DNA of 64,000 nucleotides from Paracoccus seriniphilus (GCF_028553745.1 NZ_CP067129.1:912501-976500), one strand, 5' to 3'. Shown: positions 45,849 to 55,431, numbered from the stretch's first letter. Notes: generated from the sequence alone by a model not told the origin. Translations and numbers: made by a program.

Positions 45849-48401
45849 GTGCTGCGCAGCATCCTGTCATTTTTCGGAGCGATCTTTTCATGGGTCGTGA
45901 CCGCCAGCTTCTTCATTGCCTTGACGCTGGGGGGGATCTTCTGGGTCTATTCCCGGGATCTGCCCAGCCATGAGACATTGGCCCAATACAGCCCCAAGAC
46001 GATCAGCCGCGTCTATTCGGGCGAGGGGCGGCTGATCGACGAATTCGCGCAGGAACGGCGGATCTTCGTGCCCATCGAGGAGATTCCCGATCTGGTCAAA
46101 CAGGCCTTCATCAGCGCCGAGGACAAGAATTTCTACAGCCATCCCGGCTATGATCTGCGCGGCATTCTGGGCGCGGCCTATGATGCGGCACGCTCGGGCG
46201 GGTCGAATGTCCGTGGTGCCTCGACGATCACCCAGCAGGTCATGAAGAACTTCCTGCTGTCCAGCGACCGCAGTGTCGAACGCAAGGTCAAGGAGCTGAT
46301 CCTGGCCTCGCGTCTGGAACGCTCGCTGTCCAAGGACCAGATCCTCGAACTGTATCTGAACGAGATTTTCCTGGGCCAGAACAGTTTTGGCGTCGCCGCT
46401 GCCGCCCAAAGCTATTTCAACAAGTCGCTGGCCGAACTGGCCCCGCATGAGGCCGCCATGCTGGCCGCGATGCCCCAGGCTCCGGGGCGCTATCATCCGG
46501 TGCGCGCCAAGGAGCGCGTGACCGAGCGGCGCAACTATGTCCTGCGCGAGATGTGGCAGAACGGCTATATCGATCAGGCCACCTATGAAGCCGAGGCCGG
46601 GCTGCCGCTGAAATCGGTTCAGAATGGCGATTATGCCCCGTTCAACAGCCAGATGCCGCCGCGGGATTATTTCACGGATGAGATCCGCCGGCAGTTGAGC
46701 CGCGAATTCGGGCAGGATGAATTCTTTGGTGGTGGCCTGACGATCCGCGCCACCGTCGAGCCGAAGCTGCAGCAATCCGCCGCCGACGCGCTGCGCAACG
46801 CGCTGGAACAATATGATCGCGGTCGTGGGGTCTGGCGCGGCACCGGCGAGACGATACCGCCCGAAGCCCTGGTCGATGAGGCCAGCTGGCGTGCGGCCCT
46901 GGCCGAGGTCCGCGTGCCGCGTGACATTCCGAACTGGTCCCCGGCCGTCGTGCTGGAAATCGGAAAATCGGACGCGCGCATCGGCATTGAAGGCATCGAA
47001 GAGGATGCCGACGGCCATTGGATCCCGGCCAAGGACGTGCAATGGGCCCGCAAGCTGAACCATGAAACCGGCAAGCTGGAGCCCAAGGCCCGCGTGGCGG
47101 GTGACCTGCTGTCGGTGGGCGATGTGGTGCTGGTGCGCCCGATGACCAGCGACAGCGATGGCAGCTTTATCCGTTGGACCCTGCGGCAGGTGCCCGAGGT
47201 GCAGGGGGGCTTCATGGCCATGGATGTGAACACCGGTCGCGTGATGGCCATGCAGGGCGGGTTTTCCTATCAGTCTTCGGTCTTCAACCGCGCCACGCAG
47301 GCGCGCCGCCAGCCCGGTTCTTCCTTCAAGCCCTTTGTCTATGCGGCGGCGCTGGACAACAACTATACCCCGGCGACCATCGTCATCGACGAGCCGATCA
47401 AGCTGAACACCCCCGACGGCCTGTGGGAACCGAAGAATGCTTCGGGCCGCAATTACGGGCCGACGCCGCTGCGCACCGGCATCGAACAGTCGCGCAACCT
47501 GATGACGATCCGGATCGCACAGGACATCGGCATGGAGCGCGTCGCCGAATATGCCGAGCGTTTCGGTGTTTATGATGATCTGAAACCCTATCTGGCCAAT
47601 GCGCTGGGCGCGCAGGAAACCACTCTGTTCAAGATGGTCGCGGCCTATGCGATGTTTGCCAATGGCGGCGAAAGGGTCGAGCCGACCCTGGTCGACCGCG
47701 TGCAGGACCGTCGCGGCCGGACGATCTATCGCCATGACAAGCGCGTCTGCGAAACCTGCGGCATGCAGGCCCTGCCGGCGGGGCAGGGGCCGGTGATCGA
47801 CAACAATCGCGAACGGGTGATGGATGCCGTCACCGCCTATCAGCTGACCTCGATGATGGAAGGGGTCGTGAAGCGCGGCTCTGGCAAGGGCGTCAATCTG
47901 CCGGTGCCGATCGCGGGCAAGACCGGGACCACCAATGATGCCAAGGATGTCTGGTTCATCGGCTTTTCCAGCAATATCGTGGCGGGCTGCTATCTGGGCT
48001 ATGACCAGCCGCGCAGCCTTGGACGTCACGCTTATGGCGGCACGCTCTGCGTTCCGGTGTTCAACGCCTTCATGCGCGATGCGATCAAGGAATTTGGGGG
48101 CACCGCCTTCAAGGTTCCGCCGGGCGGGCATTGGGTCAAAATCGACCGTTTCACCGGCCAGCGGCTGGATGACGATGCGACCGGCGCGAACGTGATTGCC
48201 GAATATTTCCGCGATGGCACCGATCCCGACTGGTTGTCACCGGTCATCATTTCCGGTTTCGGCGACGAGAAGGTCGTGCTGCCTTGGGAGGCGGGCGCCG
48301 ATTCGCGGGGTTCGACCTCGATCACCACCTCGACGGGCAAGCGCAAGGTCATCCCCAAGCGCACCGATTTCGGCACCATGTCCTCGGGCGGTCTGTACTG
48401 A
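45849..48401 (+). CDS. mrcA: Penicillin-binding protein 1A, bifunctional transglycosylase/transpeptidase
   Basis: Class A PBP that polymerises and crosslinks peptidoglycan. From GTG 45849, after GAAAGG, the product has 850 residues; GTG 45828 would add seven. One TM helix lies at about 5-35. The glycosyltransferase domain has ISAEDKNFYSHPGYD with the catalytic glutamate and GASTITQQVMKNFLL. An OB-like insertion (about 300-430) precedes the transpeptidase domain with SxxK in QPGSSFKPFVYA and KTGT in IAGKTGTTND. It is likely cotranscribed only from its own promoter. Confidence 0.95.
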   Translation: MLRSILSFFGAIFSWVVTASFFIALTLGGIFWVYSRDLPSHETLAQYSPKTISRVYSGEGRLIDEFAQERRIFVPIEEIPDLVKQAFISAEDKNFYSHPGYDLRGILGAAYDAARSGGSNVRGASTITQQVMKNFLLSSDRSVERKVKELILASRLERSLSKDQILELYLNEIFLGQNSFGVAAAAQSYFNKSLAELAPHEAAMLAAMPQAPGRYHPVRAKERVTERRNYVLREMWQNGYIDQATYEAEAGLPLKSVQNGDYAPFNSQMPPRDYFTDEIRRQLSREFGQDEFFGGGLTIRATVEPKLQQSAADALRNALEQYDRGRGVWRGTGETIPPEALVDEASWRAALAEVRVPRDIPNWSPAVVLEIGKSDARIGIEGIEEDADGHWIPAKDVQWARKLNHETGKLEPKARVAGDLLSVGDVVLVRPMTSDSDGSFIRWTLRQVPEVQGGFMAMDVNTGRVMAMQGGFSYQSSVFNRATQARRQPGSSFKPFVYAAALDNNYTPATIVIDEPIKLNTPDGLWEPKNASGRNYGPTPLRTGIEQSRNLMTIRIAQDIGMERVAEYAERFGVYDDLKPYLANALGAQETTLFKMVAAYAMFANGGERVEPTLVDRVQDRRGRTIYRHDKRVCETCGMQALPAGQGPVIDNNRERVMDAVTAYQLTSMMEGVVKRGSGKGVNLPVPIAGKTGTTNDAKDVWFIGFSSNIVAGCYLGYDQPRSLGRHAYGGTLCVPVFNAFMRDAIKEFGGTAFKVPPGGHWVKIDRFTGQRLDDDATGANVIAEYFRDGTDPDWLSPVIISGFGDEKVVLPWEAGADSRGSTSITTSTGKRKVIPKRTDFGTMSSGGLY

Positions 48402-48417
48402 CGACCCGCCTGCGGGG

Positions 48418-48915
48418 CTAGTCCTTGTCGGGCCGGGTCAATGGTTTGACCAGCAGCCGGATGATCCACAACACGGTCAGTGCAAGCGCGCTGCCGACCA
48501 CTGCCAGCAGGCCGCTGCCCACGCCACAGGCAAGGCCGATGGCACCTGCAAGCCACATCGAGGCCCCGGTCGTGATGCCGCGCACGGTGCGTCCACTGGT
48601 AATGATCGATCCCGCGGCAAGAAAGGCCACGCCTGCGGTCACGGCTTCGATCAGACGCAGCGGATCGATGCGCAGCTGCCCCTGCTGTTCTTCGGGGAAA
48701 TGGGTCAGCTCCATGGCGACAATGGTGAACATGGCGGCCGCCATGGAAATCAGCATATGGGTTCGCAGACCGGCCGCACGGGACTTGATCTCACGCTCCC
48801 AGCCGATTGCCGCGCCCAGCAGCAAGGCCAGAACCAGCCGTGCCGCCGCCGTGGCCATGGGCATGGATTGCAGCGGAGAGAAGATATCCGTGAATGCGTC
48901 TAGAAACTGCGACAT
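48418..48915 (-). CDS. MgtC/SapB family membrane protein
   Basis: A 165-residue membrane protein with about four to five hydrophobic helices. The MgtC signature is present: LLLGAAIGWEREIKSRAAGLRTHMLI near residue 30, and GVAFLAAGSIITSGRTVRGITTGASMWLAGAIGLACG near 95. MgtC proteins influence magnesium homeostasis, ATP synthase activity and intracellular survival in pathogens; the role in this organism is unknown. It stands alone, convergent with mrcA (16 bases apart) and divergent from prfB. Confidence 0.88.
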   Translation of the reverse strand: MSQFLDAFTDIFSPLQSMPMATAAARLVLALLLGAAIGWEREIKSRAAGLRTHMLISMAAAMFTIVAMELTHFPEEQQGQLRIDPLRLIEAVTAGVAFLAAGSIITSGRTVRGITTGASMWLAGAIGLACGVGSGLLAVVGSALALTVLWIIRLLVKPLTRPDKD

Positions 48916-49076
48916 GGGGAACCCTTTGCGTTGCTGGGTGAACGCGAACGGGCGTCTCTGGTTTCACAATCGCGCATGTGAAGATGGTGCCGGGGCGGGG
49001 CGAGAGGTCCACGGCCCTTGTTCCCGCGACAGAGCCGCGCTATCACTCGCGCCTGAAATTCCAGAAGGATCGTCCC

Positions 49077-50204
49077 ATGCGCGCCGAGACGCAGTCCACC
49101 ATCGAAGCCATCCGGAAATCGCTGAGTCTGCTGGGCCAGCGCATGGATTGGCAGACCGCGCCACATCGTCTGGAAGAGATGAACGCGATGATCGAGGATG
49201 GCGACCTGTGGTCCGATCCCGCCCGCGCGCAAAAGCTGATGCGCGAACGCCAGGCGCTGTCGGATGCCATCGAGACCTACAAGCGCATCGAGGACGATCT
49301 GAATGCCAATGCCGAAATGGTCGAACTGGCCGAGGCGGAAGGTGACAGCGAACTGGTTGCCGAGGCCGAGGCCAATCTGAAATCGCTGGCCGAAATGGCC
49401 GCGCAGAAAGAGCTGGAAGCCCTGTTGAACGGCGAGGCTGACGGCAATGACACCTTCCTTGAAATCAATGCCGGCGCGGGTGGCACCGAAAGCTGTGACT
49501 GGGCCTCGATGCTGGCGCGCATGTATGTGCGTTGGGCCGAGAAAAAGGGTTACAAGGTCGAACTGATGAGCGAAAGCTCGGGTGACGAGGCGGGCATCCG
49601 CAGCGCAGCCTACAAGATCAGCGGGCATAATGCCTATGGCTGGCTGAAATCGGAATCGGGCGTGCACCGTCTGGTGCGGATCAGCCCCTATGACAGCGCC
49701 GCGCGCCGCCATACCAGCTTCAGCTCGGTCTGGGTCTATCCGGTGGTTGACGACAATATCGAGATCACCGTGCCGGACAACGAGATCCGCGTGGATACCT
49801 ATCGCTCTTCGGGTGCGGGCGGGCAGCACGTCAACACCACCGACTCGGCCGTGCGGATTACCCACATTCCGACCGGTATCGTTGTGACCAGTTCCGAGAA
49901 ATCGCAGCACCAGAACCGGGCCAATGCCATGGCGGCGCTGAAATCGCGGCTGTATGAAATGGAGTTGCGCAAGCGCACCGAGAGCATTCAGGCCCAGCAT
50001 GACGCCAAGGGTGATGCGGGCTGGGGCAACCAGATCCGTTCCTACGTGCTGCATCCCTATCAGATGGTCAAGGATCTGCGCACCTCGGTGGAAACCAGCG
50101 ATACGCAGGGCGTTCTGGACGGCGATCTGGATGCCTTCATGGCGGCGACGCTGGCGATGGATGTGTCGGGCAAGAGCCGGGCCGAGGCACAGTCCGAGGA
50201 CTGA
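49077..50204 (+). CDS. prfB: Peptide chain release factor 2
   Basis: Releases finished proteins at UGA and UAA. From ATG 49077, after AAGGA, the product has 375 residues in one uninterrupted frame; there is no UGA near codon 26, so the +1 programmed frameshift known from E. coli prfB is absent. The peptidyl-hydrolysis motif GGQ is at 248-250. The stop-codon recognition tripeptide is SPY at 203-205 ([19 protein letters not shown]) where E. coli has SPF. Confidence 0.97.
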   Translation: MRAETQSTIEAIRKSLSLLGQRMDWQTAPHRLEEMNAMIEDGDLWSDPARAQKLMRERQALSDAIETYKRIEDDLNANAEMVELAEAEGDSELVAEAEANLKSLAEMAAQKELEALLNGEADGNDTFLEINAGAGGTESCDWASMLARMYVRWAEKKGYKVELMSESSGDEAGIRSAAYKISGHNAYGWLKSESGVHRLVRISPYDSAARRHTSFSSVWVYPVVDDNIEITVPDNEIRVDTYRSSGAGGQHVNTTDSAVRITHIPTGIVVTSSEKSQHQNRANAMAALKSRLYEMELRKRTESIQAQHDAKGDAGWGNQIRSYVLHPYQMVKDLRTSVETSDTQGVLDGDLDAFMAATLAMDVSGKSRAEAQSED

Positions 50205-50266
50205 TCCCCTTCGCCCGGCTGGGACTTTCCGGCGAAACCACGAACGGCGAAACCACGGGGGCGGGA

Positions 50267-51250
50267 ATGCAGACACGCGAATTGGGCCGGAATGGCCGCA
50301 AGGTCGGGGCGGTTGCTCTGGGCACGATGAATTTCATCGGCACCTACGGCGCGGCCGACCGCGATGAAAGCCTGAACTGCATGGCCGAATGTCTTGAAAT
50401 GGGCGTGAACCATTTCGACACCGCGAATATCTATGGCATGGGCCGGGCCGAGGAATTGCTGTCGACCTTCCTGCGCGATCATCGTGACCGCGTCGTTCTG
50501 GCCAGCAAATGCGGCATTACCCGCAATCCCGAACGTCCCTTCGACAATTCGCCCGAACACATGCGCGAGTCTCTGGAGGGATCGCTGCGCCGCCTTGGGG
50601 TCGATCATATCGACCTGTATTATCTGCACCGCCACGAACCGGATCGCCCGATCGAAGAGGTCATGCAGACGCTGATGCGCTTTCGTGACGAGGGCAAGAT
50701 CGGCGCGATCGGCCTGTCGGAAGTGGCGCCCCATACGCTGGAGCGTGCGCTTGCGGTGGGGCCGGTTGCGGCGGTGCAATCGGAATATTCGTTGTGGACG
50801 CGCCAACCGGAACTGGGCGTGCTGCAGTCCTGTCGGCGCAATGGCGTCGCCCTGATGGCTTTTTCCCCGGTCGGGCGCGGCGTATTCGGGGCGCGGCTGC
50901 CTGATCCGGCCGGCTTTGGCCCCAATGATCTGCGCCAGGGCATGCCGCGCTTCAGCGATGAAAACTGGCCGCGCAACGCCATTCGCCTGCGCGAGTTTGC
51001 CGCCTATGCCCGCGATCTGGGCCACAGCCCGGCCACGCTGGCCATCGCATGGGTACTGTCACGCGGCCCCCATGTTCTGGCGCTGCCGGGATCGCGCAGC
51101 AGCGAACATATGCGTGAAAACGCGAAGGGCGCGGCCATTACCCTCAGCGACGCGCAACTGGACGAGATAGAGACGATCCTGCCTGTCGGCTGGGCACATG
51201 GTCCGCGCTATGGCGCGGCAATGTCCAAAGGCCCCGAGGCCTATTGCTGA
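50267..51250 (+). CDS. Aldo/keto reductase
   Basis: A 327-residue NADP(H)-type aldo/keto reductase barrel. The catalytic tetrad can be placed in NHFDTANIYGMG (Asp and Tyr), VVLASKCGI (Lys) and DLYYLHRHEPD (His). The cofactor loop PGSRSSEHMRENA near 285 is also present. It belongs to the Tas/IolS-like branch (AKR superfamily general), whose physiological substrate is often unknown. It stands alone between prfB and the patatin-like gene, with 62 bases behind prfB. Confidence 0.93.
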   Translation: MQTRELGRNGRKVGAVALGTMNFIGTYGAADRDESLNCMAECLEMGVNHFDTANIYGMGRAEELLSTFLRDHRDRVVLASKCGITRNPERPFDNSPEHMRESLEGSLRRLGVDHIDLYYLHRHEPDRPIEEVMQTLMRFRDEGKIGAIGLSEVAPHTLERALAVGPVAAVQSEYSLWTRQPELGVLQSCRRNGVALMAFSPVGRGVFGARLPDPAGFGPNDLRQGMPRFSDENWPRNAIRLREFAAYARDLGHSPATLAIAWVLSRGPHVLALPGSRSSEHMRENAKGAAITLSDAQLDEIETILPVGWAHGPRYGAAMSKGPEAYC

Positions 51251-51344
51251 TCTGACGGTGGTTCCCGTGCCGGGCAAGACCCGCCTTGCGGCTGATGGTG
51301 CGCTTTGTACTATGCGCGAAAGAAAATGAACCACGAGGCCGGCC

Positions 51345-52412
51345 ATGCAGGACAAACAGATCAATCTGGCATTGCAAGGCGGGGGCGCGCATGGCGCCTT
51401 TGGCTGGGGGGTGCTCGACCGGCTGCTGGATGAGCCATGGCTGCAGATCAGCGCCATCAGCGGCACATCCGCAGGGGCGCTGAACGGTGCGGCGATCAAG
51501 GCGGGCATGTCCCGGCACAGCGGGCCTGCCGGACGCCGCGCGGCCAGGGAGAACCTGAACTGCCTGTGGCGCGAGGTCGGCGAGATGTCGGATAATCGCA
51601 TGGTGCGCTGGATGCATTCGCTGATGCCCATGCCGCGCAGCATGCACCGGCTGACCGAGATGTTCTCTCCCGCCGCATGGCTGGATGGGATCAGCCGGAT
51701 CTTCAGCCCCTATGACTATGGCCCGTTCTATAGCAATCCGCTTTCCGCAGTGTTGCAGGAATTGCCCTATACCGGCTTTGACAGCGAAAAGGGTCCGGAA
51801 CTGTTCGTCGCGGCCACCAATGTCCGCAGCGGGCGGATCAGGGTCTTTACCGGCAGGCGGGTGACGGTGGATGCGGTGCTGGCCTCGGCCTGTCTGCCGA
51901 CGCTGTTTCGCGCCGTGGAAATCGCCGACCCGGATACCGGAAATGTCGAATCCTTCTGGGATGGCGGCTATACCGGCAATCCGGCGCTGTTTCCGCTCTA
52001 TGCCCATCATCTGCCGCGTGACATCGTGATCGTGAACATCAATCCGCTGATGCGCGACGGGGTGCCCAAGACTCCGGTCGAGATTTCGGACCGCGTCAAT
52101 GAGATCAGCTTCAACAGCGCGCTGATGTCGGAATTGCGCGCCATCAACTTTGTGAAACGCCTGCACCGCGAGGACCGGTTGCGGGACCGCGCCATGAAGG
52201 ACCCGCTGGTTCACATGATTCTGGATGACGTGCTGATGAACGATCTGACGGCGCGATCCAAGGTGATGCCGGGACCCGGGTTTCTTGCGCGGATGAAACA
52301 GGCCGGGCAAGAGGCCGCGGACCGTTTTCTGAATGATCATGCCGATGCGCTGAACCGTCAGGACACCGTGGATCTGCCAGCGCTTTTGACCGGTTCGGGC
52401 ATCGTCGGATAG
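51345..52412 (+). CDS. Patatin-like phospholipase
   Basis: A 355-residue acyl hydrolase of the patatin/RssA type. It has the oxyanion glycine loop LALQGGGAHGAFGWG (about 8-22), the serine nucleophile in ISGTSAGALNG (about 44-54), and the catalytic dyad aspartate in WDGGYTGNP near 205. No signal peptide or TM helix is seen, so it is cytoplasmic or translocated by another route. It is a candidate poly(3-hydroxybutyrate)-related or membrane-lipid esterase; the substrate is unresolved. Its last 55 bases overlap the convergent DUF502 gene. GAGG lies six bases before the ATG. Confidence 0.92.
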   Translation: MQDKQINLALQGGGAHGAFGWGVLDRLLDEPWLQISAISGTSAGALNGAAIKAGMSRHSGPAGRRAARENLNCLWREVGEMSDNRMVRWMHSLMPMPRSMHRLTEMFSPAAWLDGISRIFSPYDYGPFYSNPLSAVLQELPYTGFDSEKGPELFVAATNVRSGRIRVFTGRRVTVDAVLASACLPTLFRAVEIADPDTGNVESFWDGGYTGNPALFPLYAHHLPRDIVIVNINPLMRDGVPKTPVEISDRVNEISFNSALMSELRAINFVKRLHREDRLRDRAMKDPLVHMILDDVLMNDLTARSKVMPGPGFLARMKQAGQEAADRFLNDHADALNRQDTVDLPALLTGSGIVG

Positions 52413-53053
52413 ACCAGCCCGGCCGAGATGACCAGTTTGGCGGCATCCTCGACGCTCATGTCCAGAAAGGTGACATCGCTTTCGGGCACATAGATCAGAA
52501 AGCCCGAGGTCGGATTGGGCGTGGTCGGCACGAAGACCGCAATCAGATCGTCCGAGACGTGGCGGATCAGTTCTCCCTTGGCCGGGCCGGCGACGAAGCC
52601 GACCGCCCACAGCCCCTTGCGCGGATATTCCAGCATGCAGGCCCGGTCAAAACGTGCCTCGCTTTGCGACAGGACGGTTTCCGCGATCTGTTTCAGCGCG
52701 CCATAGACCGAACGGATGACCGGCATCCGGTTAACGATCTGTTCGCCGGTGCGCAGCAGCGAGCGGCCCAGCCAGCCCTTGGCCAGCCAGCCGATCACGA
52801 CCGTGAAGAACAGGAAGAACAGCGCGCCCACGCCGCGCAGGTTGATGCCGATATATTGTTCGGGCCGCCAGCGGGCGGGCACCATGGGCAGCACCCAGCT
52901 GTCCATCCAGCCGGTCAGCGTCCAGATCAGCCAGACCGTGATGCCGATCGGGGCAACCACGATCAGCCCGGCCAGAAAGTTCGACCGGATCACGCCCAGC
53001 ACACCGCGTCGGCGGGGCGTGATCTGAATGGAAGAGGGTTCAGGAATCTGCAT
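52358..53053 (-). CDS. DUF502 family membrane protein
   Basis: A 231-residue protein of the DUF502 family. Two transmembrane helices occur, about 23-50 (NFLAGLIVVAPIGITVWLIW) and 75-95 (GALFFLFFTVVIGWLA). The family block NRMPVIRSVYGALKQIAETVL and FVPTTPNPTSGFLIYVPESDV follow in the soluble domain. Function unknown; some homologues affect root or plant signalling and cell envelope. It overlaps the 3' end of the patatin-like gene and is followed by psuG 33 bases upstream on the same strand. Confidence 0.88.
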   Translation of the reverse strand: MQIPEPSSIQITPRRRGVLGVIRSNFLAGLIVVAPIGITVWLIWTLTGWMDSWVLPMVPARWRPEQYIGINLRGVGALFFLFFTVVIGWLAKGWLGRSLLRTGEQIVNRMPVIRSVYGALKQIAETVLSQSEARFDRACMLEYPRKGLWAVGFVAGPAKGELIRHVSDDLIAVFVPTTPNPTSGFLIYVPESDVTFLDMSVEDAAKLVISAGLVYPTMPEPVKSAGRSTVS

Positions 53054-53086
53054 GGGCGAATTGGAACAGCGCCATGCCGGTTCGGG

Positions 53087-54010
53087 TCAAGCGGCTTTCG
53101 ACATCTCGGTCGCGATTTCTGCCGCCAGTCGCGCATTGTTCATCACCAGCGCGATATTGGAGCTGAGCGAACGTCCCTCGGTCAGTTCGAAGATCCGTTG
53201 CAGCAAGAATGGCGTCACCGATTTGGCAGCCACGCCCTGAACCTCGGCCTCGTCCAGCGCCTTGAGAATCACCGGCAGGATTTCACTCTGGGTGATCTCG
53301 TCCTCGGGCGGGATCGGATTGGCGACCAGTTGCCCGCCCTTCAGCCCCAGGGCTGCCCGCATCCGGGCGGCGGCGGCGATCTCGGCGGGGCTGTCCATGC
53401 GCAGAGGCGCCGGAATGCCCGAGCTGCGCGACCAGAAGGCCGGCAATTCGTCCTGACCATAGGCAATGACCGGCACGCCCAGGGTTTCCAGAACCTCCCA
53501 GGTCTTGGGAAGGTCAAGAATTGCCTTGGCTCCGGCCGCGACAACCGTCACGGGTGTCTGTGCCAGTTCATGCAGGTCGGCCGAAACGTCAAAGCTGGTT
53601 TCCGCGCCGCGATGAACCCCGCCGATGCCACCGGTGGCAAAGACGCTGATCCCGGCCAGCGCCGCGCAGATCATCGTGGCGGCCACGGTGGTTGCGCCGG
53701 TGCGGCCATTGGCAAGGCAGACGGCCAGATCGGCACGACTCAGTTTCATGGCCTGTTCGGGCGGTGTCTGGGCCAGGGCCTGCAAGGTTGCATCGGTCAG
53801 CCCGATATGGATCTGCCCGCCCATCACCGCGATGGTCGCGGGAACCGCGCCATTGTCGCGGATGACCTGTTCGACATTGCGGGCCATTTCCAGATTCTGC
53901 GGATAGGGCATGCCATGGGTGATGATGGTCGATTCCAGCGCCACGACAGGGCGCTTTTCGGCAAGCGCCTGTTCGACTTCGGGCGAGAAGGTCAGGGGAG
54001 CGGCGGTCAT
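53087..54010 (-). CDS. psuG: Pseudouridine-5'-phosphate glycosidase PsuG
   Basis: Splits pseudouridine 5'-phosphate into uracil and ribose 5-phosphate, the second step of pseudouridine salvage. The 307-residue product starts MTAAPLTFSPEVEQAL and shows the family blocks ALESTIITHGMPYPQNL (E26 equivalent to the E. coli active-site glutamate), GLTDATLQALA, KLSRADL (K89), GGIGGVHRGAETSFDVSADL and, near 290, NIALVMNNARLAAEIA. Its start overlaps the psuK stop, so the pair are co-translated. Confidence 0.95.
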   Translation of the reverse strand: MTAAPLTFSPEVEQALAEKRPVVALESTIITHGMPYPQNLEMARNVEQVIRDNGAVPATIAVMGGQIHIGLTDATLQALAQTPPEQAMKLSRADLAVCLANGRTGATTVAATMICAALAGISVFATGGIGGVHRGAETSFDVSADLHELAQTPVTVVAAGAKAILDLPKTWEVLETLGVPVIAYGQDELPAFWSRSSGIPAPLRMDSPAEIAAAARMRAALGLKGGQLVANPIPPEDEITQSEILPVILKALDEAEVQGVAAKSVTPFLLQRIFELTEGRSLSSNIALVMNNARLAAEIATEMSKAA

Positions 54011-54888
54011 GGAACATCCTTTCCGGAAACATGGGCGGCCGAGGCGTCCACCGCCTGGCGCAGGGCCGCTTCGCGCGGCTGTTGGTTCAATTCGGCGGCG
54101 AGATGGGCGGCAAGAAAGCAGTCGCCTGCACCGGTGACGCGGGCCAGATTGACCCGGGGCGGGGTGACGGAGATGGTCGGGCCATTGGCAATCGCCTCGG
54201 CCGCGGGATTGGGACCATCGGTCACCAGAACCCGCGCGGCACCGCGCGCAACGACCGCCTCGGCGGCAGAGGCGGCATCGGGGCAGGCGCGACCGGCAAG
54301 GATTTCGGCTTCGAGCCGGTTCAGATAGAAACAGCCGCGTCGCGTGGCGATCAGCGGCTCCAGACGCTCGGCCTTGCCAGGGCTGGCGGGCACGACGCGC
54401 AGATCGGCCTGCTCCAGACGTCGGTCGCGGGCAATGGCGGCCAGCAGATCCTCGGTCAGATTGCCGTCCAGAACCACCGGTCCGGCCCATCCGGCCAGAT
54501 CATTGTCCAGCGGGGCCAGGATGGACTCTCCGGCGCGTTCAAGGCTGTGGGCATCGGCAATGGCGGCAATCAGCCCTTCGCTGTCCTCGATGGCCATGTA
54601 ACAATCGGTGGGCAAGCCGGTGTCGCGGTTGAGCCATGCGGTCAGCACACCCAGTCGTCCGGCCTCGGCCACAAGCGATTCCCCCTCGGGGTCGCGCCCG
54701 ACCGCCGAGAGCACTGCCGAGGAGACCCGCCAGCGCGCCAGCGCCACCGCGACATTCAGGGCCACGCCGCCGGGCACATGGTGGATGCGACCGGGGACAT
54801 CGGCCCCCGAGGCCATGCGGCGCGAGGCGCGACCGATCACATCCCACAGCATGGCACCAATACATAGAATATCGGGACGCTTGGTCAT
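54007..54888 (-). CDS. psuK: Pseudouridine kinase (PfkB family), PsuK
   Basis: Phosphorylates pseudouridine to the 5'-phosphate for PsuG. The 293-residue PfkB/ribokinase protein starts MTKRPDILCIGAMLWDVIG and has the first signature GGVALNVAVALARW, the catalytic VTGAGDCFLAAHLA near 262 and a typical lid. Identity as pseudouridine kinase rather than another PfkB kinase rests on its overlap with psuG. It starts four bases inside the ArsR gene's end, forming arsR-psuK-psuG. Confidence 0.9.
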   Translation of the reverse strand: MTKRPDILCIGAMLWDVIGRASRRMASGADVPGRIHHVPGGVALNVAVALARWRVSSAVLSAVGRDPEGESLVAEAGRLGVLTAWLNRDTGLPTDCYMAIEDSEGLIAAIADAHSLERAGESILAPLDNDLAGWAGPVVLDGNLTEDLLAAIARDRRLEQADLRVVPASPGKAERLEPLIATRRGCFYLNRLEAEILAGRACPDAASAAEAVVARGAARVLVTDGPNPAAEAIANGPTISVTPPRVNLARVTGAGDCFLAAHLAAELNQQPREAALRQAVDASAAHVSGKDVP

Positions 54889-55226
54889 TCCTGGTTCCAT
54901 TCCTCGATCTGCACCTTCAGGAAACGTTCGAAATCGTCCAGATCGACGGGGTCGAACTGTCCGAAGCCCTGCATCCAGACCGAGGCGCTGCGCATGCCAT
55001 CGGGGTCCAGCTTGCACCAGGTGATCCGGCCGCGACGTTCCTGACGGATCAGGCCCGCGGCTGCAAGCACCGACAGATGCTTCGAGATCGCGGCAAGGCT
55101 CATCTCGAAGGGTGCCGCGACGTCACTGACGGCCATGTCGTCTTCCAGCAACATGGAAAGCACCCGTCGCCGGGTCGGATCGGCCAGCGCCGAGAAGATG
55201 AGGTCCAGTCTGTCAGGTGGCGGCAT
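54885..55226 (-). CDS. ArsR-family transcriptional regulator
   Basis: A 113-residue winged-helix regulator from ATG 55226 (MPPPDRLDLIFSALADPTRRRVLSMLL). The recognition helix is in FEMSLAAISKHLSVLAAAGLI and the wing in RQERRGRITWCKLDP. It resembles the ArsR-like group without a clear metal-binding pair: only one cysteine (in ITWCKL) is present, so a non-metal signal is likely. It overlaps psuK by four bases, implying control of pseudouridine salvage. A long AT-rich stretch lies between it and atpI. Confidence 0.87.
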   Translation of the reverse strand: MPPPDRLDLIFSALADPTRRRVLSMLLEDDMAVSDVAAPFEMSLAAISKHLSVLAAAGLIRQERRGRITWCKLDPDGMRSASVWMQGFGQFDPVDLDDFERFLKVQIEEWNQE

Positions 55227-55258
55227 TGCGCTGGGAAAGCCCGTGATCGGAGGAATGG

Positions 55259-55362
55259 TCAACTTGACGGTTGAATAATGTCCGGGGCCAAAAGGGAATG
55301 CAAGACCGCGTCTGGAATTGAAACTAAATTTAACTATATGATTTAATTGAAATAATTCCAAT
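55259..55362. promoter_or_regulatory. AT-rich regulatory stretch upstream of the arsR-psuK-psuG operon
   Basis: TCAAC-N6-GTTGA (55259-55274) lies 33 bases upstream of the arsR start. Farther out, 55316-55362 is about 80 percent A+T in a genome near 62 percent G+C, and contains repeated TTTAAT/TTGAAA words. This is where the arsR promoter and its own operator would be. The divergent atpI promoter lies just beyond. Confidence 0.4.
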
Positions 55363-55373
55363 GTCCCTGCCGC

Positions 55374-55402
55374 TTGACTTGAAGGACATTCCCCCATAGA
55401 CA
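55374..55402 (+). promoter_or_regulatory. Predicted promoter of the F0 ATP synthase operon
   Basis: TTGACT (55374-55379, five of six matches) and TAGACA (55397-55402) are 17 bases apart, pointing toward atpI with a start site near 55409. The -10 is weak, as is usual for alphaproteobacterial housekeeping promoters. Confidence 0.42.
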
Positions 55403-55431
55403 CCCCTCGAACGATAACGGGGGCGTGAAAG

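Noticed and set aside
45888..48131. A 747-codon minus-strand open frame opposite the PBP1A gene
   Set aside because: It mirrors codon bias of PBP1A and is rich in Arg, His and Gly runs; the plus-strand frame carries all transpeptidase motifs.
49077..49160. Programmed +1 frameshift in prfB
   Set aside because: The reading frame is continuous from ATG 49077 through the GGQ motif, with no in-frame UGA and no CTTTGA slippery site.
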